Positions 1 through 11,848 of a DNA stretch of 64,000 bases are shown piece after piece. Below the pieces are notes generated by a model. That model was not told where the DNA came from. It did not search any database and worked only from the letters and a program-made list of their open reading frames with translations. The stretch comes from Argyresthia goedartella (taxonomy: Eukaryota; Arthropoda; Insecta; Lepidoptera; Argyresthiidae), in assembly GCA_949825045.1 (NCBI GenBank), contig OX463824.1, positions 27,374,001 through 27,438,000 of the forward strand, given 5' to 3'. How positions within the stretch are numbered: position 1 is the stretch's first letter; each line of letters starts with the position of its first letter. The position numbers were made by a program, and so were the translations under genes.

Positions 1-29
1 TTATAGTTACTTAGTAAATCCACAAAAAA

Positions 30-116
30 AAGAGACAGAGACAGATGAAAGCAAAATCGGCCTTCTATCTTGTCGAAATGGAGCCTTCCGCTCGCTTCGC
101 TCGCTCGGTTAATTAG
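30..116 (-). repeat. Dispersed repeat fragment, GACCGAGCGAGCG family
   Basis: This segment matches, in reverse complement, the stretch at about 37,950-38,020. Both share a GACCGAGCGAGCG end, a 'tttcgacaagatag' core and a 'ttttgctttcgtctgtctc' stretch. It is therefore a dispersed repeat with copies in opposite orientation. No coding potential is seen. I infer a non-autonomous DNA element common in Lepidoptera; termini are not resolved. Confidence 0.55.
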
Positions 117-252
117 GGTGAAATGGAGGTAATGGGCTAAACAGCAAGGGATTGCAACAAACTATAATAACTCTGTTTATATCCGACAGAGGATATCTAT
201 TTATGTATGTCACAAGCTACTATGAGTAGAGACAATTCGAAAATCTCAAGGT

Positions 253-775
253 CATTTTAAGGGTTCCGTGCCTTAAGAGAATCGTTTGGGCGCGAGCCTC
301 CATACAATAAGCGGTAAACTTTTTCACCCCTTAAACCTTGTCCGATTTTCACAATTTTTTCACATGTTTGAGATATTATGAAAAACTATGCTAGTGCGTT
401 TTGTTTTTTTTGAAATATTATGTATTTTAGTAAATATAAGGACCTAAACATTCACTTTTTTGACCAAAAAAAACCCTCGAGCATTTTATTTATTTTTAAA
501 CAATCGAGCCAGATTTTCAAAAAAAGGAAAAACTACAAGCATCGTTTATGATGTGTGGAAACGAATGAGACCAAATTTGTCTTATTCTTTAAAGGTTTAG
601 GGGTAGAAAAACGTTACCGCCCAAAAGCATAATTCGGCCGAAAATTTAGGCAATTGCGCTCTTATAGCTCTGAGATAGCTTGTATTTTGGTAAATACCTA
701 CTCGCGCCGAGTTCTGTCGCCATTCGCTCGTCTTAAAAAGGAAAAAAGGAACCCTTATAGGATCACTTTATTGTC
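253..775. repeat. Repeat bounded by GGGTTCC / GGAACCC
   Basis: The segment starts with AAGGGTTCCGTGCC and ends near 757-767 with AAGGAACCCTTATAGG, so its ends are inverted relative to each other over about 9 bases. It is followed by 'gtccgtctgactgtccgt', the degenerate CCGT run that accompanies many such elements in this window. It contains no supported ORF. I read it as a non-autonomous element distantly like the GGTACGGAACCCT family found elsewhere here. Boundaries are approximate. Confidence 0.45.
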
Positions 776-867
776 CGTCTGACTGTCCGTACATCACAAG
801 AGCGCCAGGGAAAAAACCGAAAACATCAAATGTCCATGGCTCTGTCTATCTATCTGCCTATTCGTGT

Positions 868-1825
868 TCGGAACGCGTATTTACTTATCCGTATTAAATT
901 CGTCCCCTAGTCGTGACCAAATTGATATGGTTATGTAAATTCATTAATTCCCCGTGAGCGTATCGATTTCGACTCCTCGTGTTGACGAAAACGCTACGTT
1001 TATCGAGTAAATATTGTTATACATAATAATCGCTGTAACCATATTGGCCTCGTCAACAGGTGGGGACGAATTCAATTCGCTTGTGGTGTAAGTTCCGTAT
1101 GCAGTTTTTATTGTCCTTAAACGTTCTTATCTCCTCCTAACGTTTTTTTTCCTTTTTAAAGGAAAATGAACTTTATGCCATCGTAACTAAATCGTTTCTT
1201 ACAATTTTAGATAAGTAGCATGGGCTTTTGTCAATGTAGAATACATAGTTGGATTTGCATTTAACTCTTTCAAACTATCTTTAAGTACCAGTAAAATTTG
1301 TATGGATTTTGAGTGACTTTTTTAATGAACACACACTTTTGACGTAGCATAAAAATACGGCGGAAAACACTGATAATACTTTTTACTTAAACCGATTCCA
1401 TTATGTATGACCTATGTTCAGCTAACTAGCGCCACCAGTGATAAATAAATATTACTTCTTTTATCATTAGTTTTTGCAAAAAGTGCTCCTGACATTTTTC
1501 AATCCTGTTAGCTAGCTATTTTTAGGACCTAAGATCTATTGCTGAAAACCTAGGACTTATCGTTGGTCGCCCTAGTTACCTGCGCATAGCGTCTTAATCA
1601 CCTCGAGAGACATAGAGTATACGCTTTTGGGAGTTTCTTTTTGATACAAAAATGCCCATATCCGTATTGATATCGTCAACACGAGGAGACATAATCGATA
1701 CGCCATTGGCTATAAATTAGATTCCATAACCGTATTGATTTGGTCACGACGAGGGGATGAATTCAATGCGGATAAGGAAATACGCGTACGGAACTCTTGG
1801 TGCGCGAGTCCGACTCGCACTTGAC
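868..1825. repeat. Multi-arm inverted repeat ending in GGTACGGAACCC-family terminus
   Basis: The arm at 868-995 recurs in reverse complement at about 1,660-1,792, sharing 'cgtgaccaaat', 'cctcgtgttgacga' and 'cgcgtatt' blocks. A third related arm lies inverted at about 1,038-1,082 ('gtggggacgaattcaattc'). Just outside the right arm, 1,787-1,825 has 'gcgcgagtccgactcgcacttga', the terminus of the GGTACGGAACCCT family. No ORF. Probably a fold-back or composite non-autonomous DNA element. Confidence 0.55.
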
Positions 1826-2342
1826 TGTCTATAATACCTATTTTGTGTCATGACTCTCCGAAATGACAAACTTTTACTTTCATAAAACCTTCTATCAATA
1901 TTCAGGATATATTTCAAGACTTGGGTGACTAACTATGGTAATGAAAATGGCCCTTGAGAGCCTAACGCAAGCTTCGAAAGGTTTGACCAGTAAAGGATAA
2001 TAAAGGATTATTTCGGATGACCAATGCTTTGTTATTTACTTCGAGAAACTTCACGTATTTCGAGATAATTCAACGACAAAAGAATTGAGATGGGATTGAA
2101 GAATTAAATGGTTGCCAAGTTCTGTAGATAATCCTGATATTCAATTGGATCGATAAGTATGTCGTTGCATACACTTTTGTTCTATGAAACCGCCGAGCCG
2201 CTCTTATCACATGGCTGGTGCGTCGCCAGTATCTGATTCTTTCATACTGCCGTGTGTCTTGATACTTGCCAGTTTGGTTTTGTATTATAGTATCTGTGGT
2301 AAAATGTTACTTCGTGATTAGGCCTCAGAAAGGTAATATAAT

Positions 2343-2600
2343 ACCTTGGACACTATTTACACACATTGATCTAGCCCCAAACTAGGATTCCCTGTATCTT
2401 GGGTACTAGACAACGATAAACCTACTTATATAGATAAATATTATACATAGATAGATAAACAACCATGACTAGGGTACAAACATTGTTCTCATCAAACAAA
2501 TATTTGCCCTCACCGGGACTCGAACCCGGGACCCTTGGCTTCGTAGGCAGGGTCACTGCCGACTTGGTCATTCGGCTCGTCATAGGAACGTAGCACCTCA
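2343..2600 (-). mobile_element. tRNA-derived SINE (family C)
   Basis: Read on the minus strand, this holds a tRNA-like head with a clear Pol III B box (GGTTCGAGTCC, rc at 2517-2527) inside a GGGTCCCGGGTTCGAGTCCC stem. A body follows with 'ggggctagatcaatgtgtgta' near its 3' end. The tRNA-like part is not a functional tRNA: the rest of the cloverleaf is degenerate and a 170-bp tRNA-unrelated body follows. Only one copy of this family is seen in the window. Confidence 0.75.
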
Positions 2601-2620
2601 TGTTATCCCAGTGCTAACGA

Positions 2621-2760
2621 CTAAATAATAATAATAATAATAATATTTATTTATTTCAGATAAAAATCCATAATTAAACACGGTAAAATGAAAAATAAAT
2701 TGAAATAATGACACAAAACAAACTAAACTAAAGGTCAAATCGCTAACAATAGCTTCGTGT
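2621..2760 (-). mobile_element. 3' end of a retroposon with (TTA)n tail
   Basis: On the minus strand the segment ends 'gaaataaataaata' followed by a TTATTATT run (rc at 2627-2644). This AATAAA-plus-trinucleotide tail is typical of LINE or SINE 3' ends. The upstream extent is unclear. The minus strand to about 2,880 may hold a decayed ORF end, but I cannot assign it to a family. Confidence 0.45.
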
Positions 2761-3029
2761 TCAAAATCTTATTTTGAAACTGAAACAGGAGTTAATGGTG
2801 CTATTTGACAAGCGTCGCACAAGCATATCGCAGGCTTTAGTAGCATAATGTTGGGAAGTCTTGGATACTTTTCACAAGTGTAAGAAAATTTCCAAAAATC
2901 TTATTGCGCAAGCTACGTCACTTTTCCGTTTTGAAAGGCTCGCTGGCATTTCCTTCAACCGGATTGGACAAGCCAGGACACTTTGGAGGAGGAGGGCAAG
3001 CGCAACGTGCTTTAGTGAGATTTAGGGAA

Positions 3030-3412
3030 TTCTCTCACACCTGAATATGTGTCCAAGTCCTTCCCAATACTATACCATTGAGATACTGCAGTGCATCGTC
3101 GATGTTTGCGGACGCCAGGGTCCCTGATTTCTACGCAATAATCAGGTCGAGGATCGCATCATTCTGGAGCCGGCTGCGTGCTTCAAATAATAGTATAATA
3201 AATACTATTATGGAGAGCACGAGTGGCCCATTTTTCCAGCATTGGAATGCCGTGCACCACGTTGGGAACAGAAAATGATTAAATGTGGTGTACAATAATG
3301 CTTATTTATAATCTTGACAATAATTGCTATTGCACCATTTTTGTATATTGTAATTTGAAATTCTATGGGTGTAATCACCTGAAATAAACGATTTTATTAT
3401 TATTATTATTAT
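3030..3412 (+). pseudogene. LINE 3' end: ORF2 C-terminal fragment and tail
   Basis: An open frame ending at 3,278 reads as the last residues of a non-LTR retrotransposon ORF2, including LRYCSASSMFADARV and RIASFWSRLRASNNS. From recall this resembles ORF2 C-termini of insect CR1/Jockey-type LINEs. A 3' UTR follows with AATAAA at about 3,382, then a (TTA)n tail at 3,394-3,412. It is a strongly 5'-truncated copy with no endonuclease or RT motifs. Clade assignment is tentative. Confidence 0.6.
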
Positions 3413-3654
3413 ATCCCCGAAGCCTGGGATAAGCTTGTCAATTAGTAACATATGAGCCCAGCCTGAATTTATTTGACTGTAACTACCATAGTTTAATGCC
3501 CGAGACCCTTAAGCAAAGCGAAATCTAATATTCACTTATCTCAGTCAAAGTTCTTCTTTGATCCATCGCAGACGTATTTAACTGGAGTGTCGAATATCAC
3601 AGGAAAATCTCCCGAGAGGATGGTTTAAGGTATGGTTGTTTAAGATACACTTCG

Positions 3655-3850
3655 ACGTCCCCTGTTGTGCAGCGGTTGTGGCTCTGCCTACCATGCGAGA
3701 GGTCCCGGGTTCGATTCCCGGCTGGGGGTAAAGAAAAGAAAAAAAGACCCCAGGTCTCGGATGTTTATATGTGTGTGACGTCACCGTTTCTGGTTCCCCC
3801 GACACAGGGTATCCTAGTGTGGGGCCTATGTATATGTTTATGTATATGTA
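3655..3850 (+). mobile_element. tRNA-derived SINE (family A), copy 1
   Basis: The tRNA-like head shows an A-box-like segment ('gtgcagcggttgtgg') and a B box GGTTCGATTCC at 3708-3718. The body has 'ttggatgtttatatgtgtgtgacgtc'-type sequence and ends with a 'gtgtggggcc' stretch. Two other near-complete copies (19,203 and 37,573) share head and body in the same order, which defines the family. It depends on a LINE for mobility. Confidence 0.85.
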
Positions 3851-3900
3851 GAGTTATTTATTTGGCTTTAAAATTTGAATAATAATTCTACCAGAAATAT

Positions 3901-4163
3901 CAAGTGACATTTAATTAGCTGACCATATTTTGGGGAAAGATAGTATCCATTTTTATGAACAGCTTTCCCCAAGAAACATATGGTCTTTAACGAAATAAAT
4001 TTTTGGGTCTCCCATAATAACTTGTAATCAGCTGATCGGGTCAATGTACTGGGGGACGAAAAATATTTTTCATTTGCGACCATATGTTTCTTTGGGAAAG
4101 TTGTTCATAATGATCGGTGCTATAAATCCCCAAAATATGGTCAGCTAATTAAATGTCACCTTG
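3901..4163. mobile_element. MITE with long inverted arms
   Basis: The left end CAAGTGACATTTAATTAGCT and the rc right end CAAGGTGACATTTAATTAGC pair, followed by GACCATATTTTGGGG on both sides. The symmetry continues for about 90 bases, including 'aaacatatggtc' near the centre. Flanks carry TAT on both sides (3898-3900, 4164-4166), a possible short target duplication. There is no ORF, so it is non-autonomous. A fragment with the same inner motif lies at about 20,038-20,072. Confidence 0.75.
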
Positions 4164-5595
4164 TATAGGCTCTTGGTCATTGTTGAATCAAGAGCAAACA
4201 TGATTTAACAATATGATATCAAGATACGTGAATCATGAAAAATTATCTTAGCTTAATTATCTAACAATGATATAGTGCTGACTTTTTCTATACGGTATGG
4301 CATAGGCACAAATTAGATTCAACACTCGTTTTGCGTGACAGCGGGATATCTTCTATTGAATCAATAATACACGACAATTATAATGACGAGCAATGACAAA
4401 TTTCCAGTGAGATAGCACCAAATTACTCCTAAACGGGAAAGGTTAGCTTAATAACGCCGTCTGCAATATTGAAGTACATTTAACAGCACATCAAAATATT
4501 ACCAAGTAAAAACGTCAATATTGTGTTCAAATTTTAAATTAAATGTTTTTTTAAAAATTGGATGGGTATTTGTCGCCATTTTGTGGGTGGAACTTTTTCA
4601 TTGCTCGTCAGTGTATTCAGTTCAACTCACTCGGTAGTTCCTTACTATGCAAAGATATCATTGAACCATGAAAGACCCTATCGTGGTCAACCATCATAAA
4701 ATAAAAGCCAAACCCCACCCAAAACGGCCTTCTCATAAAAAAGCATATGCCATCAATCTCTCATAAAAAGAGGAATCTTTCCAACGAAAAGCAATTTAAT
4801 TTTAGCATTCACCGGAGCACCGACTCGAAAATAATACGCTGCCGTAAGATATCTTACGAATTCCGTATTTCATTTTACAGGGCCTATTGTTGGGCGATGA
4901 TAAAGGGGGTCGGGCCCTTAAAGTACGCCCTGTAATACTATGTCTACCTGAGGGCTCGGCTCCTACGTCGTGGCCGACAAAGAGTGTGATGATTTTAGGA
5001 CAGGGAAAATATTTTGTGACGGCAACGCTCATTTTATAGGCTTCCCCTTATCTGGTGTGGTGGACTGTATTTTTGCCGGGCGTATTTTTTCTAGCTTCGC
5101 GTCTTTTGATAAGGAAATGTCAAGCTTCCGGCCTTTGGTAACTCGGTCGGGGTTTAGTTACATACCTAGATAAATCACATAGCCATGATAAAGTGTCTCC
5201 AAAATGGGTAAAATTGATGTATTTAATAATTTATAATATTTAACGATTTATCAACTGTTTGTATACTTATGAAACTTCTTAGACGAAATACTCTGATGAT
5301 GAGATTTATTTCATACGTAAGTTAAGTTGTACAGTAAAGACATCCCATATTATCGCCTGCAAGCCTCCCATACTCTCTTACTGCTGCGAATTCAAAGCTA
5401 AGAAACAATACAGAGCCAACTTCCCTCACCCAGGTGAAATATGTGCTTCGTGAAACATAATGCTTTCTGCGCGGATGAAACAAAATTAAAATTCATAAAT
5501 CTGTAAGAGCGAGACGCACTGACGCAGGTATTAATTTACAAAAGAGCTGTTCTATATATAAGTAATTCACGGCTGTAGGGGGATACGTTTTGCTG
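4164..5595. other. Unassigned stretch
   Basis: I see no recognisable gene or repeat boundary here. About 4,840-5,175 is more GC-rich and more open in several frames than its flanks, on both strands. None of the translations resembles a family I know, and no splice or start context favours one. At 5,599 a 'cagggtggaacagaaag' motif may be the end of an unidentified transposon. Confidence 0.4.
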
Positions 5596-6000
5596 ATCTA
5601 CAGGGTGGAACAGAAAGATAAGTGCTTTTTAAAGTGGTTGTTAACGTCATTCTGGTCAACTTTCACTGTGAAACCGGTGTGCGAAGAGAGTTTTTGTAAA
5701 TCATCGAACGCGTTTACGCGAGCTCAGTTTGTATGTCGTTGAGAAGGCGTCCCCTAGCGGCAACGATGTGAAATAAAAATTCTGGGTGCGTGTTTTCAAA
5801 GTTATATTTTCACCACGATCGAGTACGCGCGATTATCGGCGGCAATCGAGAAGTGAACGAGTTTACCCTCATTTTGCGAATGCGAGTTACAATTCGTCAA
5901 CATTTTGACAGTTCGAATGGTCAAATTTTTCACGCTCGCAAAGTTAAGTTCTCACTTTGGATTTAAAAGTGAGAGTGACAGTGAATCACAAAAGTAACCT

Positions 6001-6610
6001 ATAGCGAGTGGTGCCATCTCTCGGTACCCTCGGTCAACCCGGGGCCTACCACCCCGATGTTTCTCGCCTTCGCGTCGGGACCTTTCGGCGGTGTTTGGGA
6101 GTCTTCGTGTGCGCACGCCCCCACTCCCGCCGGAGCAGTTGTACGGTAGACTTGTTTAAAGACTCGGTGCGTGTTTACCCGAGGATTCCCTTGCGCCGTC
6201 AAATCGTCCAGTGTATTTGTGAAACTTGTCTTTGTCTTGTCTTGTCTTTGTGCCCGAACTGTATAACCCGTGTTGTAACATCACGTACAGACAATTACAA
6301 GAAGTTAAACGGAGATAACTCTTTTCTTGCCTTCGGCGTCCCACACGCACACACCACATCTGAGGAATTAACTCGCACGCATTGACGCATCCGTGCCACC
6401 AAACGCTATAACTGGCGCCCCACGTTGGACGCCACCAGCACGCATGCATCCAGTCTTTAAACAAGTCTACCGTACAACTGCTCCGGCGGGAGCGGGGGCG
6501 TGCGCACATGAAGACTCTCGAACACCGCCGAAAGGTCCCGAAGGCGAAAAACGTCGGGGTGGTAGGCCCCGGGATGACCGAGGGTACCGAGAGATGGCAC
6601 CACTCGCTAT
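6001..6610. mobile_element. Fold-back copy of a putative LTR with an adjacent primer-binding-like site
   Basis: The arms at 6,001-6,165 and 6,449-6,610 are near-perfect inverted repeats (ends ATAGCGAGTGGTGCC / GGCACCACTCGCTAT). Between them, at 6,413-6,420, is TGGCGCCC followed by 'cacgttgg', the form of an LTR-retrotransposon primer-binding site directly after an LTR. I infer that 6,001-6,412 is one LTR-like unit and that part of a second copy was joined in reverse after the PBS. Open frames on both strands are products of the symmetry, not genes. Confidence 0.55.
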
Positions 6611-7388
6611 AAACCTAAAACAGTCTAATGAAGAAGAGTAAAACAATGTCAGCGCTTAGATTTTTTACTTGGATGATGCTGGAGACGGGGAGGTGGTTAA
6701 CCTCTTTGGTCTGACTTCCTATTTCAGGCTTTCCGTGGAAACGACCCGTTTGAAATTCTGTCTGGCTTCAGATTTCTTCATATATGCTTTTAATGGGGTT
6801 TGCAAATTAAACCCAAACTTGTTTACAAGCACGACCAACAAATGCCAAAATCGCATCTTAGCTCCTCAAAATATGATGGGCAACTTTGTAATCTTGTATG
6901 TAACTTTGTGATGTGGCTTGTTGTTCATTCTGCCGCTACAAAGCTACCAACTTAAACATAAAAACTAACGCATATCTCGGTGAATAAACTTCAATCGAGT
7001 CGTATAAGCTCCGCAAAATGGTAATGCGCGTAATCAAGGCGTGTGTCGTCGTAGTGGCGTAACGTCAAGGCGTGTGTCGTCATAGTGATGTCATTTCCTG
7101 TGAGTGTAGTTAGTAGATATATAAAGTATCTTCAAGTAGGTCACATAATATTAAAGCAGTATTTCTGCTTGTGGTAGCAGCAACCATGGAAACGCTGAGA
7201 ATAATAGGAACTGTATATGCATAAACCAATATAGGATCCTTTTTCACGCTATCATAATACGTATTTAATTTTATAATTCAAATTAAAATATCAACTCCAC
7301 TCATGTACTCCTGTTCGGATTCGGAGTCAGTGCTGCTTTATATATTCTCTGATTTACTGATAGAATAATGAACTTCTCATCCATCAAT
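6611..7388. other. Unassigned stretch
   Basis: No supported gene. Short direct repetition is visible at about 7,035-7,085 ('caaggcgtgtgtcgtc' twice). The open frame at 6,669-6,911 has no recognisable motif and I do not call it. Confidence 0.35.
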
Positions 7389-7640
7389 CTATGTATCTCT
7401 GTACCAGTAATATTCTTCGAGGCGTTTGACATGGTTGACCTCTTTCTTCCAGTCGTCAGGTGTTATCGACTTTAAAGTATCTACTGTCAAAGAGTCTATT
7501 GTATATTCCAGCTGTTCAACATTCTTATCAGGGACTCTACTCTTTACAGGATTCCAAATATATTCTATAGGGTTTAACTCACCGTTATAATGCGGTAATA
7601 GTATTTCGTGACCATAATCAGCCTAAATCTTATCAATCAT
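7389..7640 (-). pseudogene. IS630/Tc1-like DDE transposase, C-terminal remnant
   Basis: The minus-strand frame reads 84 codons with one internal stop (codon 6). It contains HYNGELNPIEYIWNPVK, the C-terminal block of IS630-like (DDE_3) transposases in which the E of NPIE is the third catalytic acid, then SITPDDWKKEVNHVKRLEE, another block I recall from insect members. The N-terminal helix-turn-helix and the first two acids are not recognisable upstream, so this is a dead remnant. Terminal repeats were not found. Confidence 0.7.
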
Positions 7641-9397
7641 GAAATTTTCAGAAGTTTTTTGGAGTTTGATGGTCAGCACCAAGGAAATCATTTGCTTTCA
7701 CATGGCATAAGTATCTAGCTGTCCTTGACTGTACATTGGGATTAAAGTCGTCCTTTTTTTATAAAAATTTTCGAATCTCACTTCTTTCACAATTAAAATC
7801 TCGCTTACAACTTTTAAGAGAACTGTCAAGCGCATTATCTTTTAGCGGGGCCTGTTATACCTGAATACGACTCACACTAACAGATACTCCATTGAAACTT
7901 CTTATAGTGAATACTAGATTGCCGCGATCATAAAATCATTCGATAGGATCTGAGCAACTCGCACTAAGGACTCGGTTCGATCACAGTAAATTTATTTTTG
8001 ACATCTCCATACGTTTTGTGTCGATTGGCCGACCGATTATTCTCAAGGACTGATAGGTAATGTTGGTATGATCAAATCAGTGAACATAGTTTAGATTGAT
8101 ACCCCTAAACACCTTTTAAAATATGACTAAACCTTTTTGTTGCATCCTGTATAGAGATATTCTCGTATCTTCATCCTGCCGTAGAGGGTGAATTTTAAAG
8201 TCGGTTTGCTGATCAAAAGTTGAGTTAGTGCTGTTTATGTATTTACTGAGATATCTTGCCTTTTCCCAAAATAGGTATAGAAAGAGACTTAAGACCTCCA
8301 CCTGATATGATCTTGGTGTGCATCTCTCTTGCTTCATGAACATTCATAAGTTTCATACAACTGGTTTATTTAACATTTTTCTCATTTCAATTTCATGCGA
8401 TGCTAGAGTATTCATTGAATGTTTTTATGGCCCTTCAAGTTTGGTACCCCATTTTTGGGAATACTGCCGTGCTATTCCTTGTCATGCTCTAGCTAGACAG
8501 ACAGTTCTAATTCCAAAACTTTTGTTGACGGTACGATAAGAAACACAATTTCTGCATACTAATTTGGAATTAGGTGACCTAGTTATTTACTAGTGAAGAG
8601 GCAGAAAGACCTGTACTAATAAGTACTAACTGATGCCTGAAACTTCATCTGCGTGGACGTTAGGTATGAAAATTAGGGGAAAGGGGGGGGGGGGGAACTA
8701 CAGCAAGACAAAGGACTATTCGAAATTCAAATAAATATACAAAGGTCTAGCAGTCAGGAAACGAATAACTGGAGTTATGGGCGGGACAATTGGCTAGACT
8801 TTATCAAGGAGTGTGGACGTTGATCGGCCAAAAATGATGAAGTCCACGGGATTTACAGTAAAATATTTGGTACTGGATCTTGAAAATTGAAGCTACAGCG
8901 ATTGGGATTGTGCCCAACAGTTGGTTAGGTGTAATGATGAAGGAATTTCCTTAAAAAACACATTGACTAATTATTCCTATTGTGACAATATAAAATGCAC
9001 TCTCAAAAAAATATTGCCATTGCAACAAAAAAACTTTGATGCTGGACAGCCGTCAAAGGTGCATAGTTATGAGGGCAACGTTTTTATTGTTACTAAGTAA
9101 ATTTACCAATTTTGATGTAATAGCAATAAAACATTGTTGAAATTACAATGCTAAAATTGTTCGTGTCACTATATAATTTATTGTCCTTTTGTTCCCATTA
9201 CAAATGCCTTTAGCTATCATATCAAAGGTATATTGTCCCGATGACAAGGGGTTTTGCTAAAAAGACAAAGATTTACTGTCCGTGGATCTAACTTTGTTTT
9301 GTTGAATTAGCTATCTTCCTTTGTGCTTTTATCAATTCACCGTTGATTCTCCGACAAAGTTACTTTTGCACTTTGTTAATGGTACACCATGAAAAAA
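7641..9397. other. Unassigned stretch with a 13-G run
   Basis: No supported gene. A run of 13 G lies at 8,683-8,695. From about 8,995 a block rich in 'ttgttac' and 'caataaa' words begins, which may be the edge of a decayed DNA transposon. A vaguely similar inverted motif occurs near 12,040-12,076, but I could not confirm a pair. Confidence 0.35.
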
Positions 9398-9562
9398 TAT
9401 TATATACTCCCCGAAGCTTCTGACTATTATTCCAGGAGATGCGTACCCTGAACTATATTTATTGTACACAATACATCTGTATGGTGTATACACAGAGCAC
9501 TCCGGTCAAGGTACGTATACCCGTAACAATATATAGGCAGAAGCTTCGAGTAATATAGATTA
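9398..9562. mobile_element. Short MITE
   Basis: The ends 'atatactccccgaagcttctg' (left) and, in reverse complement, 'tatattactcgaagcttctg' (right) form an imperfect terminal inverted repeat of about 20-22 bases around a 120-base core. There is no ORF. The A/T-rich ends would fit a TA target, but the target duplication is ambiguous. Confidence 0.6.
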
Positions 9563-9717
9563 TTTTCAGTCATTTACAATGTTGTACATTGCTTGGGTAG
9601 CACAAGATACGATAAGAGGATAGAGGTATTTGAGAATCCTAAAAGAAAATAAGAAAATATTTATATATCAAAAGTATGTAATAATCTCTACTTTACTTAT
9701 TTATTCCTATGGCATTA

Positions 9718-10745
9718 GTAAACAGTTCATACCAAATTACAAGTTAATATTAAGGGATTTAAGCCACTCGGTGGCTTCGTCAGTAAGCTTGATCAGGTCC
9801 TCATGAGGTCCCCCGGTATATCGCGTTTCTGGGCATTCAGAGATAATATGTTGGATGTCTTGTACTTCAATTCCGCAGGTACAAGCAGGGCAGTCTATCC
9901 AGCCGCAGCGATGTTTATATTGGACACAGCGTCCATGCGTAGTCCCGTGCGTAGTCTGTTGAAGTTACACCAGTCACGCCTCGGCAGCTGGGACACCTTT
10001 ATTTTGGAGCCTAGAACAAGATCTGAGCCCAATTTGCCGGCCATTGTTGAGTTCCATTGTTGCGACCATTGTTTCATGAGGTTGGAGTCTTCTTGCAGCA
10101 GATTTATTGCGATTTTGTTTGATGGGTTTCTGGATTCAAGACGGTGCTTAGTGGTATCCATAAACTCTGGGCGTACGAGAAGGCATTGGTGGTCACGAAT
10201 CTTGCGGGGCTCTCTTAGGAGAGCTTGCTTTATTCTCAAGTCAGGGGGAGGAATGCTGCAGAGCACTGGTAGCCAGTAACATGGGGTGGAGTTCAAGGTA
10301 CCGGAGATGCATCGCATGGCCTTGTTGAGTTCCACGTCTACCTTGTTGGTGTGGGAGTTGCAGAACCAACCCGGTGCGCAGTATTCTGCCGTCAAGTACA
10401 CCAGCGATAAGGAAGAGGTGCGAAGCACGTCGGCGTTCGCGCCCCAGGAGGTATCCGTAAGCTTTTGTACTATATTGTTGCGAGACTGGAGCTTGCGTGC
10501 AGTACCACCAGCTTGATGTTTTTTAAAAGTGAGAGAGCGGTCCAGGGTGACGCCAAGGTACTTAGGAGTAAAGTTCTGGTTTAGTATGGAACCTTCGAGT
10601 ACCACTTTAAGCTCGCGTTTGGCTAGTTGATTGAGTAGATGGAAGCATCTGACCTCTGTTTTGCATGAACTAGGTGTTAGTCGCCAAATTTCGAAATACT
10701 TTCTTAATTCTTCTATGTGTTCAGTTAGTGTGCGTTCCAGATTTC
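9718..10745 (-). pseudogene. RTE-like LINE: 3' part of reverse transcriptase ORF
   Basis: From about 10,741 leftward the minus strand reads the end of an RT thumb region: YLGVTLDRSLTFKKH, then NIVQKLTDTSWGANADVLR, then SLVYLTAEYCAPGW. The C-terminus holds QLPRRDWCNFNRLRTG. The frame closes at 9,895, but a neighbouring frame continues with a Cys-rich block (CPACTCG, SECP) to about 9,760, so a frameshift lies near 9,915. The catalytic FADD region and the endonuclease are absent (5' truncation). I place it in the RTE/BovB-like group from recall of these blocks; Jockey-type is the alternative. Confidence 0.65.
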
Positions 10746-11680
10746 ATTAGTAATTCTAACGTCAGTTGTTGATCTGAAAAAGAAGAACGTTGTTATTTTA
10801 TGCCTAAGCTATCTGAGACTTGATAATTTGGCCATATGTTAGGTTAGGTTATTTTAGTGGCTTTTATAACCAAATGCTGAGTGTTCACCGGGCCCACGAA
10901 GGCCAACGAACGGCCGGTGTTGCCATCTTAACTACTTTGTAGCTAGATGTAGCAACTTTATGGGGACATTTAGTTAAGTACTAACATTTTTGGAAGTTTC
11001 ATACATTTGACTACTTTTTGAGGACTGAACTTCCCTACATTTAGTTACTTTAGGTGGTAAAATTTACTAATCTGGCTACTTTTTGAGCGGCCGGTTTACT
11101 GGGCGCTGATTATATTAACAAATACGCAGTAACCCCCGCCCCAAGACGCCAGTTATTGCTCAGCGCTCATAACTCGTGAGGTGAGGTATAGCTACTGATA
11201 TTATTGCAATGAAAGTATGTATCCTTGAGAAAAAAGGATACTTTTATCCTGAAAAATGAATGGAGCCAGCTACCTAAGCTAAAATCCTGGCAGAAAGGAA
11301 ATTCGCCCGGCTAACAGCTGCAGTCAAAGGTCCGAAAATATTTCGAAGATATTTGTTTGAATTGTGATGGGAAACAAAGCACAGGTTACTGCCAATATCG
11401 CAAAACAACGACATGAACCTCATAATTGTATTAGGGCACTGTTACTTACCGAGCATAGACTGCAGCAGATGCCGCAGTTTTTTTTCTGTAAAAAAAGTCT
11501 CCAATGCCATATTTCATATCACTCTTGAGCACAAACACTACTTCTCTGCACGACATCCACGTTGAAACTGGCAGAATAGGAGAAACAGTTTGCGCTGGCG
11601 AGAACAAGTATAAGACGTCACTTTGTAATTTTATCTAAGAATACTTTGTCAAAACATCTACTTCGTATTTTGTTAGTATA

Positions 11681-11848
11681 TAACGTTTCCGTATCAACAA
11701 CATCATTTAGCCGTAGTAACAACTGTTATTTTGATAGATTAAACTTTGCTGTAACATCACTTCATAACGTTGCCGTGTCAACAACACCATTTAGCCATAG
11801 TAACAACGCCTATTTTGATAGATTAAACTTTGCTACAATATCACTTCA
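11681..11848. repeat. Two-unit tandem repeat, period about 84 bp
   Basis: Unit 1 is 11,681-11,763 and unit 2 is 11,764-11,848. Both carry 'taacgtt.ccgt', 'catttagcc.tagtaacaac' and 'attttgatagattaaactttgct' in order, with about 10% differences. A third partial start ('attacgttg') follows at 11,848. The open frame across them has no known homology. Confidence 0.8.

Noticed and set aside
3690..3725. tRNA genes at SINE heads (also 2,520, 19,250, 33,370, 37,625, 59,050)
   Set aside because: B boxes are good, but acceptor and anticodon arms do not form a complete cloverleaf, and each is followed by a SINE body.
6008..6641. Open frames on both strands around 6.0-6.6 kb
   Set aside because: They mirror each other because the region is a large inverted repeat; no protein family is recognisable.
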